This document shows, one piece after another, positions 25,013 through 34,168 of a DNA stretch of 47,220 nt. The position numbers were made by a program, and so were the translations under genes. The DNA is taken from positions 1 through 47,220 of the forward strand of contig CAYTUB010000012.1 in NCBI GenBank assembly GCA_964441145.1. The letters run 5' to 3'. Origin of the DNA: SHLQ01 sp964441145. GTDB taxonomy: Bacteria > Actinomycetota > Acidimicrobiia > Acidimicrobiales > SHLQ01. The stretch's first letter is position 1, and the number at the start of each line of letters is the position of its first letter. The notes under the pieces are model-generated. The model ran no database searches, was not told the DNA's origin, and worked only from the letters and a program-made list of their open reading frames with translations.

Positions 25013-26212
25013 TTAAGGGTGGGTTCCTCGAACCTCAACGACTGCATCGAATATCGCATCTGCGATAGCCCGTTTCGTTCCCAGTGATACATCACGTTTG
25101 GCACCGGTGCCAAACAGGATCGTCACCTCGTTTGTGTCGTGGGCAAAGCCCACGCCGGGAGCGGACACATCGTTTGCGACGATGAGGTCGAGTGACTTGC
25201 GTTCGAGCTTGCCCTTCGCGTTGTCGATGAGGTTGTCGGTTTCGGCGGCGAACCCCACGAGGACTTGACCATCGGGCTTCGATTGGCCGAGATCGACCAA
25301 GAAATCATGCGTCTTTTCGAGCGCTATTTCTGGCACGGCGCCGTCGCTCTTCTTGATCTTGCTCGTGGCCGGGTTTGCTGGGCGATAGTCGGCGACTGCG
25401 GCTGCCATCACGATGACGTCGGCATCTCGCACGGCCATCACCGCGTGTTCCATCTCGGCTGCTGTTTGCACCGGGACGACGTCGACGCCAACCGGTGGCT
25501 CTCGGTCGGCTGTGGAGATCAGGGTCACCTTGGCGCCACGCGCCCACGCTGATTGGGCCAACGCGTATCCCTGTTTGCCGGTGGAACGGTTCGAAATCAC
25601 TCGGACCGGATCGATGGGTTCGCGGGTGCCGCCGGCGGTGATCACAACGTGACTTCCCGCAAGGTCGTCCTCTGCGAGAACACGCTCTGCATGGGCTACC
25701 ACGGTGGCTGGCGCAGCCAGGCGTCCGTGCCCAATATCGCCACCAGCGAGACGACCTGGTTCAGGATCGACCACGATCACGCCACGCTCACGCAGGACGC
25801 TCAAGTTCTCCTGCACCGCGGGGTGTTCCCACATCTCGGTATGCATGGCCGGAGCGATGATCACCGGCGCCCGGGTCGCAATCAGCGTTGCCGTCAGCAA
25901 GTCGTCGGAGCGACCCATTCGGTAGTCGGCCAACAGGCGTGCGGTTGCCGGGGCGACGACGATGAGATCTGCGGTTTGCCCGAGCGTGGTGTGCGGAATC
26001 GGGCTCGTCTCGTCCCACAGGCTTGTCTGCACCTTCTCCGAAGCCAGCGCGTCGAATGTGGTTCGTCCCACGAAGCGCTCGGCACCCTCGGTGAGCACGG
26101 GAACCACATGCGCGCCCGCATCGACCAGCCGACGACTGATCTCGATGGCCTTGTAGGCGGCGATGCCGCCGGTGACGCCGAGAACGATACGAGCGTCCTC
26201 GAGAGCGGTCAT
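25013..26212 (-). CDS. coaBC: Bifunctional phosphopantothenoylcysteine decarboxylase/phosphopantothenate-cysteine ligase
   Basis: CoaBC performs two steps of coenzyme A synthesis. The N-terminal flavoprotein CoaC domain has VLGVTGGIAAYKAIEISRRL at 12-31 and APAMHTEMWEHPAV near 119-132, with the active-site PAM element. The C-terminal CoaB ligase domain has VVITAGGTREPIDPVRVISNRSTG near 188-211, the CTP/dimer region ADVIVMAAAVADYRP near 264, and the KIKK segment. At 399 residues both halves are intact. It follows rpoZ by 8 bases and precedes metK, the conserved gmk-rpoZ-coaBC-metK order of actinobacteria. Confidence 0.97.
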   Translation of the reverse strand: MTALEDARIVLGVTGGIAAYKAIEISRRLVDAGAHVVPVLTEGAERFVGRTTFDALASEKVQTSLWDETSPIPHTTLGQTADLIVVAPATARLLADYRMGRSDDLLTATLIATRAPVIIAPAMHTEMWEHPAVQENLSVLRERGVIVVDPEPGRLAGGDIGHGRLAAPATVVAHAERVLAEDDLAGSHVVITAGGTREPIDPVRVISNRSTGKQGYALAQSAWARGAKVTLISTADREPPVGVDVVPVQTAAEMEHAVMAVRDADVIVMAAAVADYRPANPATSKIKKSDGAVPEIALEKTHDFLVDLGQSKPDGQVLVGFAAETDNLIDNAKGKLERKSLDLIVANDVSAPGVGFAHDTNEVTILFGTGAKRDVSLGTKRAIADAIFDAVVEVRGTHP

Positions 26213-26220
26213 GGCCTTGC

Positions 26221-26550
26221 TCAGGAAGCGTCGTCGGAAGCCGCTTCGGCTTCCATTGCGGCAGCATCGGCTGCAGCTTGGGCTTCAGCGAGAGCTTCAG
26301 CTTCGAAGTCTCGTTCAACCGCTTCGATCTTGCCCGAGGCGATCTCTTCAAAGGCGATCGTGAGGGGCTTGCGGGCTACCGAGGTGACCTGCGGAGGGAT
26401 GCTTGATCCGAGGCCTTCACCGAGCTGGCCGAAGTAGGCGTTGATCTGACGAGCTCGCTTGGCGCCGAGCGTTACCAGACCAAACTTTGAGTCTGTGGTG
26501 GCAAGCAGGGTCTCTACCTGCGGCTCGATCATTGATACTTCTTCAGACAT
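26221..26550 (-). CDS. rpoZ: DNA-directed RNA polymerase omega subunit
   Basis: Omega helps assemble RNA polymerase by binding beta-prime. The core segment has SKFGLVTLGAKRARQINAYF near residues 22-41 and KPLTIAFEEIASGKI near 60-74, as in other actinobacterial RpoZ. The first ~15 residues are acidic and the last ~30 form an Ala/Glu-rich tail, making it longer (109 residues) than in proteobacteria. ATG 26548-26550 follows a good AGGAGAAAC ribosome binding site; ATG 26532 is a possible alternative. It lies between gmk (88 bases upstream) and coaBC (8 bases downstream). Confidence 0.95.
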   Translation of the reverse strand: MSEEVSMIEPQVETLLATTDSKFGLVTLGAKRARQINAYFGQLGEGLGSSIPPQVTSVARKPLTIAFEEIASGKIEAVERDFEAEALAEAQAAADAAAMEAEAASDDAS

Positions 26551-26638
26551 TGTTTCTCCTCGGTCAGCGCACTCCACACGGAAGGGCAGGCCAGCCTCTC
26601 ATCGTATCAGCAGAGCGCTTCGGTCCCGAGGACTGGTG

Positions 26639-27214
26639 CTAGCTCTCAGAAGCGGACCGGTAGTCGGCCACGACGTCGAGCACCTGCTGGGCACACGACT
26701 CCAGTTCGTCGTTGATGACATGGACGTAGGGCAGTTCCTTGGCCAGTTCCCGTTCGACCGCTCCCCCAGCCAACCGTTCGGCGACCTTTTCTGGCTCGTC
26801 ACCACGGCTGAGCATCCGAGCTTCTTGGATCTCCACAGATGGCGTGTCGATGAAGACGAACAGCGCCTCATGTCCGTTCTCGTGGATCTGGCGAGCGCCG
26901 TTCACGTCGATTTCGAGAACGAGATCGCGGGAATCGTCCCCGCTGGGAACCGGCGACCCGTAGTAGTTGCCGAAGTGATGGTCGTATTCGAGAAAGGCGC
27001 CCTCTGCGATTGCCGCCTCGAATTCGTCGGTCGTGACGAAGTTGTAGGCATCGTCGGCTTCGCCGGGCCGTTGTGCACGCGTGGTCCACGATCGAGAGAC
27101 GACGAACTGCTCGTCGTGAGCGAGCACGGCATCGACGACGGTGCCCTTGCCAGCGCCTCCCGGACCCGAGATCACGATGATCTTTCCCGAGGCTGCTTGT
27201 TCTTCAGCAGTCAT
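26639..27214 (-). CDS. gmk: Guanylate kinase
   Basis: It phosphorylates GMP to GDP with ATP. The 191-residue product has the P-loop ISGPGGAGKGTV near 15-26 (Gly-Gly-Ala-Gly in place of the common SGxGK), the GMP-binding SRSWTTRAQRPGE near 41-53, and DYNFV-like plus FLEYDHHFGNYYGSP near 74-88. The lid and C-terminal helices are normal. Its ATG overlaps the stop of mihF by four bases. The mihF-gmk-rpoZ order is diagnostic for Actinobacteria and supports the mihF call. Confidence 0.97.
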   Translation of the reverse strand: MTAEEQAASGKIIVISGPGGAGKGTVVDAVLAHDEQFVVSRSWTTRAQRPGEADDAYNFVTTDEFEAAIAEGAFLEYDHHFGNYYGSPVPSGDDSRDLVLEIDVNGARQIHENGHEALFVFIDTPSVEIQEARMLSRGDEPEKVAERLAGGAVERELAKELPYVHVINDELESCAQQVLDVVADYRSASES

Positions 27215-27531
27215 CGTGCGTGCCTTGCCAATGCGTCCGGGAGCGCAGCTTGTTGCTCCGCAGTCACATCTTGGACGTGTGCACCTTCCGAGATCCCAAG
27301 TTCTCCAAATGCCCTGCGGGTCTGCACCTTCTTGAGATCCGGGTGGCCTTCGATGGCCCCCAGCACCTTCATCGTTGCGACGACGGGATCGGTCTCTGCC
27401 CGTTCGAACACTGCTTCTAGTGGAATCGCACCAGCTTCCACATCAGCGAGAAACGACTCTCGGTGTGCGCGAACATTCGCGGCCTTCTCAAACAGTTCTG
27501 GATAGGGCGATTCAGTAAACGAGGTGCTCAC
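27211..27531 (-). CDS. mihF: Integration host factor, actinobacterial type (mIHF)
   Basis: mIHF is a small nucleoid protein, unrelated to proteobacterial IHF, that binds and bends DNA through a helix-two-turn-helix domain. The 106-residue product has an N-terminal helix FEKAANVRAHRESFLADVE, then ETDPVVATMKVLGAIEGHPDLKKV and RRAFGELGIS, which match the family's core (KTDxVxxKMKV ... RxxxExLGI). The C-terminal tail is like that of mycobacterial forms. The start is GTG 27529-27531. The 4-bp overlap with gmk and the position next to it are as in mycobacteria. It may influence chromosome organisation, replication and phage integration. Confidence 0.9.
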   Translation of the reverse strand: MSTSFTESPYPELFEKAANVRAHRESFLADVEAGAIPLEAVFERAETDPVVATMKVLGAIEGHPDLKKVQTRRAFGELGISEGAHVQDVTAEQQAALPDALARHAR

Positions 27532-27545
27532 GCCTTCACAATATC

Positions 27546-28079
27546 TCAGGCCGGTCGGCGGACCATTCCAATCGACGGAGTTGGCGACAACGGATTCCGG
27601 GGTTCACGGTCGCCGCTACCGAATGGGCCACCGCTGTCGCCGCCTGCTGCGGTTGCGGGGCCGGTGTTCGGGTCGCGCTCAAGTACGTAAACGCGTGTCC
27701 CGCGCCCTATGAGAAACAGTGAGTATCGAACGACGGACCCGACTATTGACAATGGAAGGTAGAGCAACGAAAGCAGAGCCAGCGCGATTCGTTGAGCGAT
27801 CGCCGGTCGAAAGGGCGGCTTCTTTCCCCGGCGAAACCACTCACGGAGTGTCTTGCGCCTCGTCGCATACCCGTGCTCGCGCAGCAGGTATCGAATTGTC
27901 TTCCGAGAAGAATGCGACATTGACTGCACGACGAGCATTGTGTCGATGCCTAGGGGACTCTGGCCAAAGCGTTCAAGCTTCGCGAGAATCCCGCGGAGCT
28001 CGCTCGGATCCTCAATCCGCAGAAGATCAACAGTCGAGCTACTGAAATACGCGTGATAGTCCGCCTCATTGTTCGCCAT
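27546..28079 (-). CDS. Orphan protein with one or two predicted membrane helices
   Basis: I do not recognise this 177-residue protein. Residues 1-90 are soluble, with an acidic start and a strongly basic segment before the membrane (RRKTLREWFRRGKKPPFR, 74-91). Residues about 96-126 are hydrophobic (LALLSLLYLPLSIVGSVV and onward), one long or two short helices. The remainder is a Gly/Pro-rich, probably disordered tail. The positive-inside rule puts the N-terminal domain in the cytoplasm. Nothing resembles a DNA-binding or enzymatic domain. It sits between pyrF and mihF on the same strand, 14 bases upstream of mihF, an insertion into an otherwise conserved block. The start at ATG 28077-28079 is plausible. 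Confidence 0.65.
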   Translation of the reverse strand: MANNEADYHAYFSSSTVDLLRIEDPSELRGILAKLERFGQSPLGIDTMLVVQSMSHSSRKTIRYLLREHGYATRRKTLREWFRRGKKPPFRPAIAQRIALALLSLLYLPLSIVGSVVRYSLFLIGRGTRVYVLERDPNTGPATAAGGDSGGPFGSGDREPRNPLSPTPSIGMVRRPA

Positions 28080-28132
28080 GGCTCCATTGTAGTGAAGCCC
28101 CCGATTTAGCGGAAGAGCTTGCCCTCAGGCGG

Positions 28133-28828
28133 TTACGACAGGGCGCTGTTGACGATTGCTTCGGCGGCGGCTTCTTTGTCCTCGGCCAACGTGACCGCGC
28201 GGCCGATGACCAATAGGTCCGAACCGGCATCGAGCGCAGCCTTTGGTGTTGCCACCTTGACCTGGTCGTGGTGATCGACACCTTCAGGGCGAATGCCAGG
28301 TGTAACGGCCATCAAGCGAGGTGCGTAGCTCTTTGCGTCCTTCACATCGCCAGCGCCACAGACGAGTCCGGCCATGCCGGCTTCGACCGCGGTCATGACA
28401 CGCTTGGGCAAGATGTGTTCAGGGGCGTCAGCGTCAGAGGTGAGCACCGTGATCGCGAGCGGCTTCGGCTCGTCAAGACCAGCATTTGATGCGCCGGCAC
28501 GAAGACCTTCGGCTCCGGCCTTCAACACATCGAGGCCGCCCTGTGCGTGATAGGTGGCGTAGGTAACGCCCAGCGCACCGAGGACTCGCGATGACTTCTC
28601 CACCGTCGTGGGAATGTCGTACATCTTGAGGTCGAGGAAGACGTCGTAGCCCATGCCAACGAGCGTGCCAATCGCGTCGGTACCGGCAGCGCTGAATAGT
28701 TCGAGGCCGACTTTGGCGGCTCCGAACCAGGGAGACAAGGTCTTGGCCAGCCGAACAGCTTCCACAAGATCGTCTACATCGAGCGCAACGCAAAGCTTGT
28801 TGCGAAGCTCTGCTGGTACATCGTTCAT
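28133..28828 (-). CDS. pyrF: Orotidine-5'-phosphate decarboxylase
   Basis: PyrF makes UMP from OMP, the last step of pyrimidine synthesis. The TIM-barrel has LCVALDVDD near 13-21, the catalytic D-x-K-x-x-D element in DVFLDLKMYDIPTTVEKSS near 64-82, and AVTPGIRPEG near 175. At 231 residues it belongs to the short bacterial class I type found in Bacillus, unlike the longer mycobacterial enzyme. It is the last gene of the pyrimidine block, 14 bases after pyrD. Confidence 0.96.
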   Translation of the reverse strand: MNDVPAELRNKLCVALDVDDLVEAVRLAKTLSPWFGAAKVGLELFSAAGTDAIGTLVGMGYDVFLDLKMYDIPTTVEKSSRVLGALGVTYATYHAQGGLDVLKAGAEGLRAGASNAGLDEPKPLAITVLTSDADAPEHILPKRVMTAVEAGMAGLVCGAGDVKDAKSYAPRLMAVTPGIRPEGVDHHDQVKVATPKAALDAGSDLLVIGRAVTLAEDKEAAAEAIVNSALS

Positions 28829-28842
28829 TACATTCTCCTAGT

Positions 28843-29796
28843 TCAACGAGCGGTGTGTGCAGTGCCGATGAGTTCGCTGACCCGATCGACGCCGTTGGTA
28901 CCACACCACTTGGCTAGTTCTTCCTTGATACGCATCGTGGCCCTCGGATCAGCGAAGTTTGCTGTACCGATTTGGACCGCAGATGCCCCGGCTCGAAGGT
29001 ACTGCACCGCATCTTCGGCTGTGGCGATACCCCCTACCCCGACGATTGGCAGATCGGGGTACGCCGAGGCCACATCGAACACCGCCCGAAGCGCTATGGG
29101 ACGTATTGCCGGACCCGAAACGCCTCCCCCACCGCCGCCAAGCACCGGCTCACCGGTCTTGGGGTCGAGTACCAGGCCGATGAGCGTGTTTGTGAGCGTG
29201 ACAGCGTCGGCGCCAGCTTCAGCGGCTGCGCCTGCGATCTCGGTGATGTTCGAGACGGTCGGGCTCAGCTTGGCCCAGCGCGAGACCGACAGCGCGTTCG
29301 TCGCTTCTACGACAGACGCTGCGCCTTCGCAGGTATGGGCGAACATCTTCTTGCCATCTTTGAGGTTCGGACACGACACATTCAGTTCGACCGCGGCCAA
29401 GTCATCTTGCACTGGGACGAGCGCTTCTGCGGCTTCTTGGTATTCCTCGACCGTGCGGCCCCACACGCTCACCACCACCCGCGCTTTGGTCTTTCGCAGC
29501 TTTGGCAGTTCGTCCTCGATCCAACCGTTGATCCCCGGACCCTGGAGCCCGACGCTGTTCATCATCGCGCCGGGCAACTGCACGACCCGAGGTGCGGGGT
29601 TTCCCGGCCACGGCATGATCGAAAGCGACTTCACCACGAGCGCACCGAGTTCACCCAGATCGAAATAGCGGCTGAGTTCGGCGCCGTGCCCTGCCGTACC
29701 CGACGCGGTCATGATCGGGTTCGCCAGCTGCACCGTGCCGACCGACGTGCGCATATCGATGCCATTGGTCCGGGCGCTCACGATGCTGTTACCCAT
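28843..29796 (-). CDS. pyrD: Dihydroorotate dehydrogenase, class 1B catalytic subunit
   Basis: This FMN enzyme oxidises dihydroorotate to orotate. The class 1 signature is NVSCPN with the catalytic base Cys142. GNPAPRVVQLPGAMMNSVGLQGPG (66-89) and GGVSGPAIRPIALRAV are typical of class 1B, the NAD-linked heterotetramer. Class 1B normally needs PyrK, an FAD/2Fe-2S subunit encoded beside it; none is present between carB and pyrF. The start may be ATG 29796 or ATG 29754 (MRTSVGTVQL); the first is kept. It follows carB by 5 bases, so it belongs to the pyr transcript. Confidence 0.95.
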   Translation of the reverse strand: MGNSIVSARTNGIDMRTSVGTVQLANPIMTASGTAGHGAELSRYFDLGELGALVVKSLSIMPWPGNPAPRVVQLPGAMMNSVGLQGPGINGWIEDELPKLRKTKARVVVSVWGRTVEEYQEAAEALVPVQDDLAAVELNVSCPNLKDGKKMFAHTCEGAASVVEATNALSVSRWAKLSPTVSNITEIAGAAAEAGADAVTLTNTLIGLVLDPKTGEPVLGGGGGGVSGPAIRPIALRAVFDVASAYPDLPIVGVGGIATAEDAVQYLRAGASAVQIGTANFADPRATMRIKEELAKWCGTNGVDRVSELIGTAHTAR

Positions 29797-29801
29797 GGAT
29801 C

Positions 29802-32800
29802 TCAGGCATCGTGATATTCCTGCAACGAGCGGACTCGTAACGGCGTCGAGAGCCAGTCGGCCAGACCGTTAGCAGCGGCCAATGCAGCCGAACCGGTGGT
29901 GAGCAGTGGAATGCCCTTGGCGCCTGCCGCGGCACGGATGTATGCGCCGTCGGCGCGTGGACCGCGCCCACGTGGGCTGTTGATCACGAGGGCCACCGCA
30001 TCTTCGTCGATGAGATCGACAGCGGTTGGTCCCTCGATGTCTTGACCGGCAGAGGTCACCTTGGCAAGCGTTCGAGCTACCTCGACACCGGCTTCGGCGA
30101 GTGCGTCTGCGGTTCCTGCGGTTGCGACGATGTCGAAGCCCAAGGAGGCAAATTTCTTGGCCGCCATCACGCCCATCTCCTTGTCACGATCGGCCAACGA
30201 CATGAAGATCGCGCCCGACTCGGGCAGCGTGCCGCCTGCGGCCATCTGACTCTTGGTGAATGCCAATCCAGTGGTGGCGTCGATGCCCATGACCTCTCCC
30301 GTCGAGCGCATCTCCGGGCCGAGCAGCGGGTCGGCGTCGGGGAATCGGTTGAACGGCAGCACGGCCTCTTTCACCGAAACGTGACCGGTAATCGGCTCTC
30401 GGACAAGCCCTTCGGTGCGTAGTTCGGCGAGCGACGCGCCGAGCATGACCCGAGCGGCGATCTTTGCGAGCGGCACTCCGGTCGCCTTCGCAACAAAGGG
30501 AACCGTGCGAGATGCACGAGGGTTCGCTTCGATGACGTAGACGTCCTCGTCCTTCACCGCGAACTGCACGTTGATCAAGCCGACCACTTCGAGTTCGGTG
30601 GCAATCTTGGTGGCGTAGTCTTCGAGCGTCGCAATGGTCTCGGCGGACAAGTGTGGCGGCGGGATGACGCAGGCGGAGTCGCCGGAGTGCACGCCTGCTT
30701 CTTCGACGTGTTCCATCACGGCGCCGATCAACACCTCGCCGTCGGAGTCTCGGATCGCGTCGACGTCGACCTCGGTTGCATCTTCGAGGAACCGATCGAT
30801 CAGCACGGGACGTTCGGCGGACAGCCCACCTTCACGCCCGAGGGTGCCAAAGCTGGAGAGCTGCTCCATCGCAGCGCGCAGACCCTCGTCGTCATAGACG
30901 ATCTCCATGGCGCGACCACCGAGCACATAGGACGGTCGTACGAGCGCCGGATACCCGATGTCACCAATCACGGCGAGGGCGCCGTCGATATCGATCGCGG
31001 TGTTGCCCGGAGGCTGCGGGATCTCCATCCGTTCGCACAAGGCGTTCCAGGCTTCCCGGTCTTCGGCGAGGTCGATCGACTTCGGCGAGGTCCCGGCGAT
31101 GAGTTCCGCCGGAAGGTCGTTCGCGAGCTTCAGCGGCGTCTGGCCTCCGAGGGACACGATGATCCCCATTGGCTCTTCTGCCTCGATGATGCTGGAGACG
31201 TCTTCGAGCGTCAACGGTTCGAAATAGAGGCGATCGCTCGTGTCGTAGTCGGTCGACACGGTCTCGGGGTTGCAGTTGACCATGATGGTCTCGAACCCAG
31301 CGTCGGCGAGCGCAAAGCTTGCGTGAACACAGCAGTAGTCAAACTCGATACCTTGCCCAATACGGTTCGGACCGGACCCGAGGATCATGACCTTCTGGCG
31401 ATCGGAAGGACGCACCTCGGTGCTGTCTTCCCATGTCGAGTAGTGATACGGCGTCTCGGCGTCGAACTCGGCGCCACAGGTATCGACAGTCTTGAACGTT
31501 GGCTCGATGCCCGCAGCTTTGCGGGCGGCCCGAACGTCGGTCTCCGACTCGGACCACAGGTACGCGAGCTGCGCATCGGAAAATCCGAACTGCTTGAATC
31601 GCTTCCATTCTCGAGGGCTGGCATCAGCCATCGTCGTGGCCTCGATCGCCTGTCGCTCCTCGGTGATTCGCAAGATCTGATCGAGGAACCACGGGTCGAC
31701 CTTGGTCAACTCGTGCACCTCGTCGACGGTCTTGCCACGCCGTAACAATGCCTCGAGCTTGAAGATCCGGTCCGGGGTAGCAATGTTGGCCTCGATCATC
31801 AGCTGGTCGAGATCCATGTCGTCGAACTCGGCTTCGCCAGGGTCGCCGTTAAGGCCGTGGCGGCCCAATTCGAGCGAACGCAGACCCTTCTGCAACGACT
31901 CCGGGAACGTACGCCCGATAGCCATTGCCTCGCCGACGGACTGCATCTGGGTACCGAGAACGCCCGACGTGCCCGGGAACTTCTCGAATGCCCAACGTGG
32001 AACCTTCGTTACCACATAGTCGATCGCCGGTTCGAAGCTCGCAGGGGTCTCCTTGGTGATGTCGTTCTCGATCTCGGGCAGCGTGTACCCAACCGCGAGA
32101 CGGGCGGCGATCTTTGCGATCGGGAACCCGGTGGCCTTCGACGCGAGTGCCGAGGATCGTGAAACACGCGGGTTCATCTCGATGACGACCTGGCGTCCGG
32201 TCTGTGGGTCGACGGCGAACTGCACGTTCGAGCCACCCGTTTCGACGCCAACGCGGCGCATCACAGCAAAGGACGCGTCACGCATCTCTTGCAGCTCGAC
32301 GTCGGTCAGCGTTTGGGCTGGCGCAACGGTGATCGAGTCGCCGGTGTGGACGCCCATCGGGTCGATGTTTTCAATCGAGCAGACAACGACCTGGTTATCG
32401 GCGTGGTCACGCATGACCTCGAGCTCGTATTCCTTCCAGCCCTTGATCGACTCTTCGATCAAGATCTCGCTAATCGGGCTAGCAGCGATACCCGTCGAGG
32501 CGACGTGTTCGAACTCTTCGGGGGTCTCGGCAATGCCGGTTCCCTTTCCGCCCAAGATGTACGCGGGCCGGATGATGACCGGCAGACCGAGCTCGTCGGC
32601 GATCTCGCGTGCACGCTCCATGTCGTGGGCGATGCCCGACTTCGGCACATCGAGACCGATCTCGATCATGGCTTGTTTGAACTTGTCACGATTCTCGGCC
32701 GTGTCGATCGCGACCTCGTCCGCGCCGATCAACTCGACGTCGTGAGCGTCGAGGATGCCCGCACGTTGCAGGTCCATCGACAGGTTCAACGCGGTCTGCC

Positions 32801-33074
32801 CGCCGAGCGTTGGCAGCAGGGCGTCGGGCTTCTCCTTGGCGATGATCGCTTCAAGGACCGAGACATCGAGCGGTTCGACGTAGGTCGCGTCGGCGAAATC
32901 GGGGTCGGTCATGATCGTCGCCGGATTCGAGTTGGCCAGGATCACCCGGTAACCCTCCTCCCGCAACACACGGCACGCCTGGGTACCCGAGTAGTCGAAC
33001 TCGCAGGCCTGACCAATCACGATTGGCCCGGAGCCAATCACCATGATCGATTGCAGATCTTCACGCTTAGGCAC
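29802..33074 (-). CDS. carB: Carbamoyl-phosphate synthase large subunit
   Basis: CarB uses ammonia released by CarA plus bicarbonate and two ATP to make carbamoyl phosphate for pyrimidines and arginine. The 1090 residues contain two ATP-grasp halves: the first starts SIMVIGSGPIVIGQACEFDY near 9-28, the second at KVMILGSGPNRIGQGIEFDY near 565-584. An oligomerisation domain lies between, and a C-terminal allosteric MGS domain (about 950-1090) ends in the region that binds UMP or ornithine. ATP-grasp residues and EMNPRVSRSSALASKATG/EANPRASRTVPFVAKATG repeats are intact. Its start overlaps the end of carA by 8 bases. Confidence 0.98.
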   Translation of the reverse strand: MPKREDLQSIMVIGSGPIVIGQACEFDYSGTQACRVLREEGYRVILANSNPATIMTDPDFADATYVEPLDVSVLEAIIAKEKPDALLPTLGGQTALNLSMDLQRAGILDAHDVELIGADEVAIDTAENRDKFKQAMIEIGLDVPKSGIAHDMERAREIADELGLPVIIRPAYILGGKGTGIAETPEEFEHVASTGIAASPISEILIEESIKGWKEYELEVMRDHADNQVVVCSIENIDPMGVHTGDSITVAPAQTLTDVELQEMRDASFAVMRRVGVETGGSNVQFAVDPQTGRQVVIEMNPRVSRSSALASKATGFPIAKIAARLAVGYTLPEIENDITKETPASFEPAIDYVVTKVPRWAFEKFPGTSGVLGTQMQSVGEAMAIGRTFPESLQKGLRSLELGRHGLNGDPGEAEFDDMDLDQLMIEANIATPDRIFKLEALLRRGKTVDEVHELTKVDPWFLDQILRITEERQAIEATTMADASPREWKRFKQFGFSDAQLAYLWSESETDVRAARKAAGIEPTFKTVDTCGAEFDAETPYHYSTWEDSTEVRPSDRQKVMILGSGPNRIGQGIEFDYCCVHASFALADAGFETIMVNCNPETVSTDYDTSDRLYFEPLTLEDVSSIIEAEEPMGIIVSLGGQTPLKLANDLPAELIAGTSPKSIDLAEDREAWNALCERMEIPQPPGNTAIDIDGALAVIGDIGYPALVRPSYVLGGRAMEIVYDDEGLRAAMEQLSSFGTLGREGGLSAERPVLIDRFLEDATEVDVDAIRDSDGEVLIGAVMEHVEEAGVHSGDSACVIPPPHLSAETIATLEDYATKIATELEVVGLINVQFAVKDEDVYVIEANPRASRTVPFVAKATGVPLAKIAARVMLGASLAELRTEGLVREPITGHVSVKEAVLPFNRFPDADPLLGPEMRSTGEVMGIDATTGLAFTKSQMAAGGTLPESGAIFMSLADRDKEMGVMAAKKFASLGFDIVATAGTADALAEAGVEVARTLAKVTSAGQDIEGPTAVDLIDEDAVALVINSPRGRGPRADGAYIRAAAGAKGIPLLTTGSAALAAANGLADWLSTPLRVRSLQEYHDA

Positions 33075-34158
33075 GGAAACCCTCCATCAGGTTTTCGAAG
33101 TCATCAAAGAGATAGCGGCTGTCGTGCGGACCAGGCCCCGCTTCGGGGTGGTACTGCACGCTGAATGCCGGGACATCGGTGCAGCGGATTCCCTGCACGG
33201 TCATGTCGTTGAGGTTGATATGGGTGAGCTCTGCGGCCACACCATCGAGTGATTCCTCGGTCACCGCATAGTTGTGGTTCTGCGACGTGATCTCGATCTT
33301 GTCGTCGGAGAGTCGCTTTACCGGGTGGTTCCCACCGTGGTGCCCAAAGGGCAGTTTGAACGTGTCGGCTCCAATGGCTGCCGACAGGAGTTGATGCCCA
33401 AGGCAGATGCCAAAGACGGGCACCTTGCCGAGTAGTTCGCCAATCGTGTCTCGCAGGTGTGTGAGCGGTTCGGGGTCGCCGGGACCGTTGCTCAAGAACA
33501 CGCCGTCGGGGTTGCGGCCCATGATGTCGGCAGCCGATGTTCCCGCGGGCACGACCTCGACCGTGCCGAGTTGCTTCAGCTGATCGAGAATCGATGTCTT
33601 GATCCCAAAGTCGAGTGCCACGATGTTGCGGTCGCCGTCGCCCTTGACCGTGTAGGGCGCGTCGCAGGTAACGGTCGCGACCAGGTCGATCCCATCGGTT
33701 CCCGGTTCGGCCTTGGCCGCGGCGAGCAGCGTCGCCTCATCGGCGGTGCCGAACGCACCTGGCATAGCGCCCAGGTCGCGGATGTGGCGGGTGAGGCGTC
33801 GGGTATCGATACCTGCAATACCGGCCAAGTTCTGTGCGATGAGGTAGTCGTTGAACTCCCCTTCGCTGCGATAGTTGCTGGCCCGCCGAGCCGGGTCGCG
33901 AATGACGATGCCTCGACAGAACGTTCCGCGTGACTCGGGGTCTTGACTGTTGACGCCGTAGTTCCCGATGTGGGGGTAGGTGAAAGTGATGATCTGCCCG
34001 GCATAGGACGGATCGGTGATGACCTCTTGGTACCCGGTCATCACGGTGTTGAACACCACTTCTCCGGTGCTGACACCATCGGGAGCCTCGGCCCCAATGG
34101 CCTCACCTTCAAAGACGGTGCCGTCCTGGAGCACCAGCGCAGCTTCTCTAGTCGTCAT
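33067..34158 (-). CDS. carA: Carbamoyl-phosphate synthase small (glutaminase) subunit
   Basis: CarA hydrolyses glutamine and passes ammonia to CarB. The N-terminal half has the FEGEAIGAEAPDGVSTGEVVFNT and GYQEVITDPSYAGQI segments. The C-terminal class I glutaminase has VFGICLGHQLL with the nucleophilic Cys, then GHHGGNHPVK and the catalytic His-Glu pair in FSVQYHPEAGPGPHDS near the end. ATG 34156-34158 (MTTREAALVLQ) has a clear GAGGAAGAA ribosome binding site; the open frame upstream to 34206 overlaps pyrC. It lies between pyrC and carB in the pyrimidine operon. Confidence 0.97.
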   Translation of the reverse strand: MTTREAALVLQDGTVFEGEAIGAEAPDGVSTGEVVFNTVMTGYQEVITDPSYAGQIITFTYPHIGNYGVNSQDPESRGTFCRGIVIRDPARRASNYRSEGEFNDYLIAQNLAGIAGIDTRRLTRHIRDLGAMPGAFGTADEATLLAAAKAEPGTDGIDLVATVTCDAPYTVKGDGDRNIVALDFGIKTSILDQLKQLGTVEVVPAGTSAADIMGRNPDGVFLSNGPGDPEPLTHLRDTIGELLGKVPVFGICLGHQLLSAAIGADTFKLPFGHHGGNHPVKRLSDDKIEITSQNHNYAVTEESLDGVAAELTHINLNDMTVQGIRCTDVPAFSVQYHPEAGPGPHDSRYLFDDFENLMEGFRA

Positions 34159-34168
34159 TAGTTCTTCC

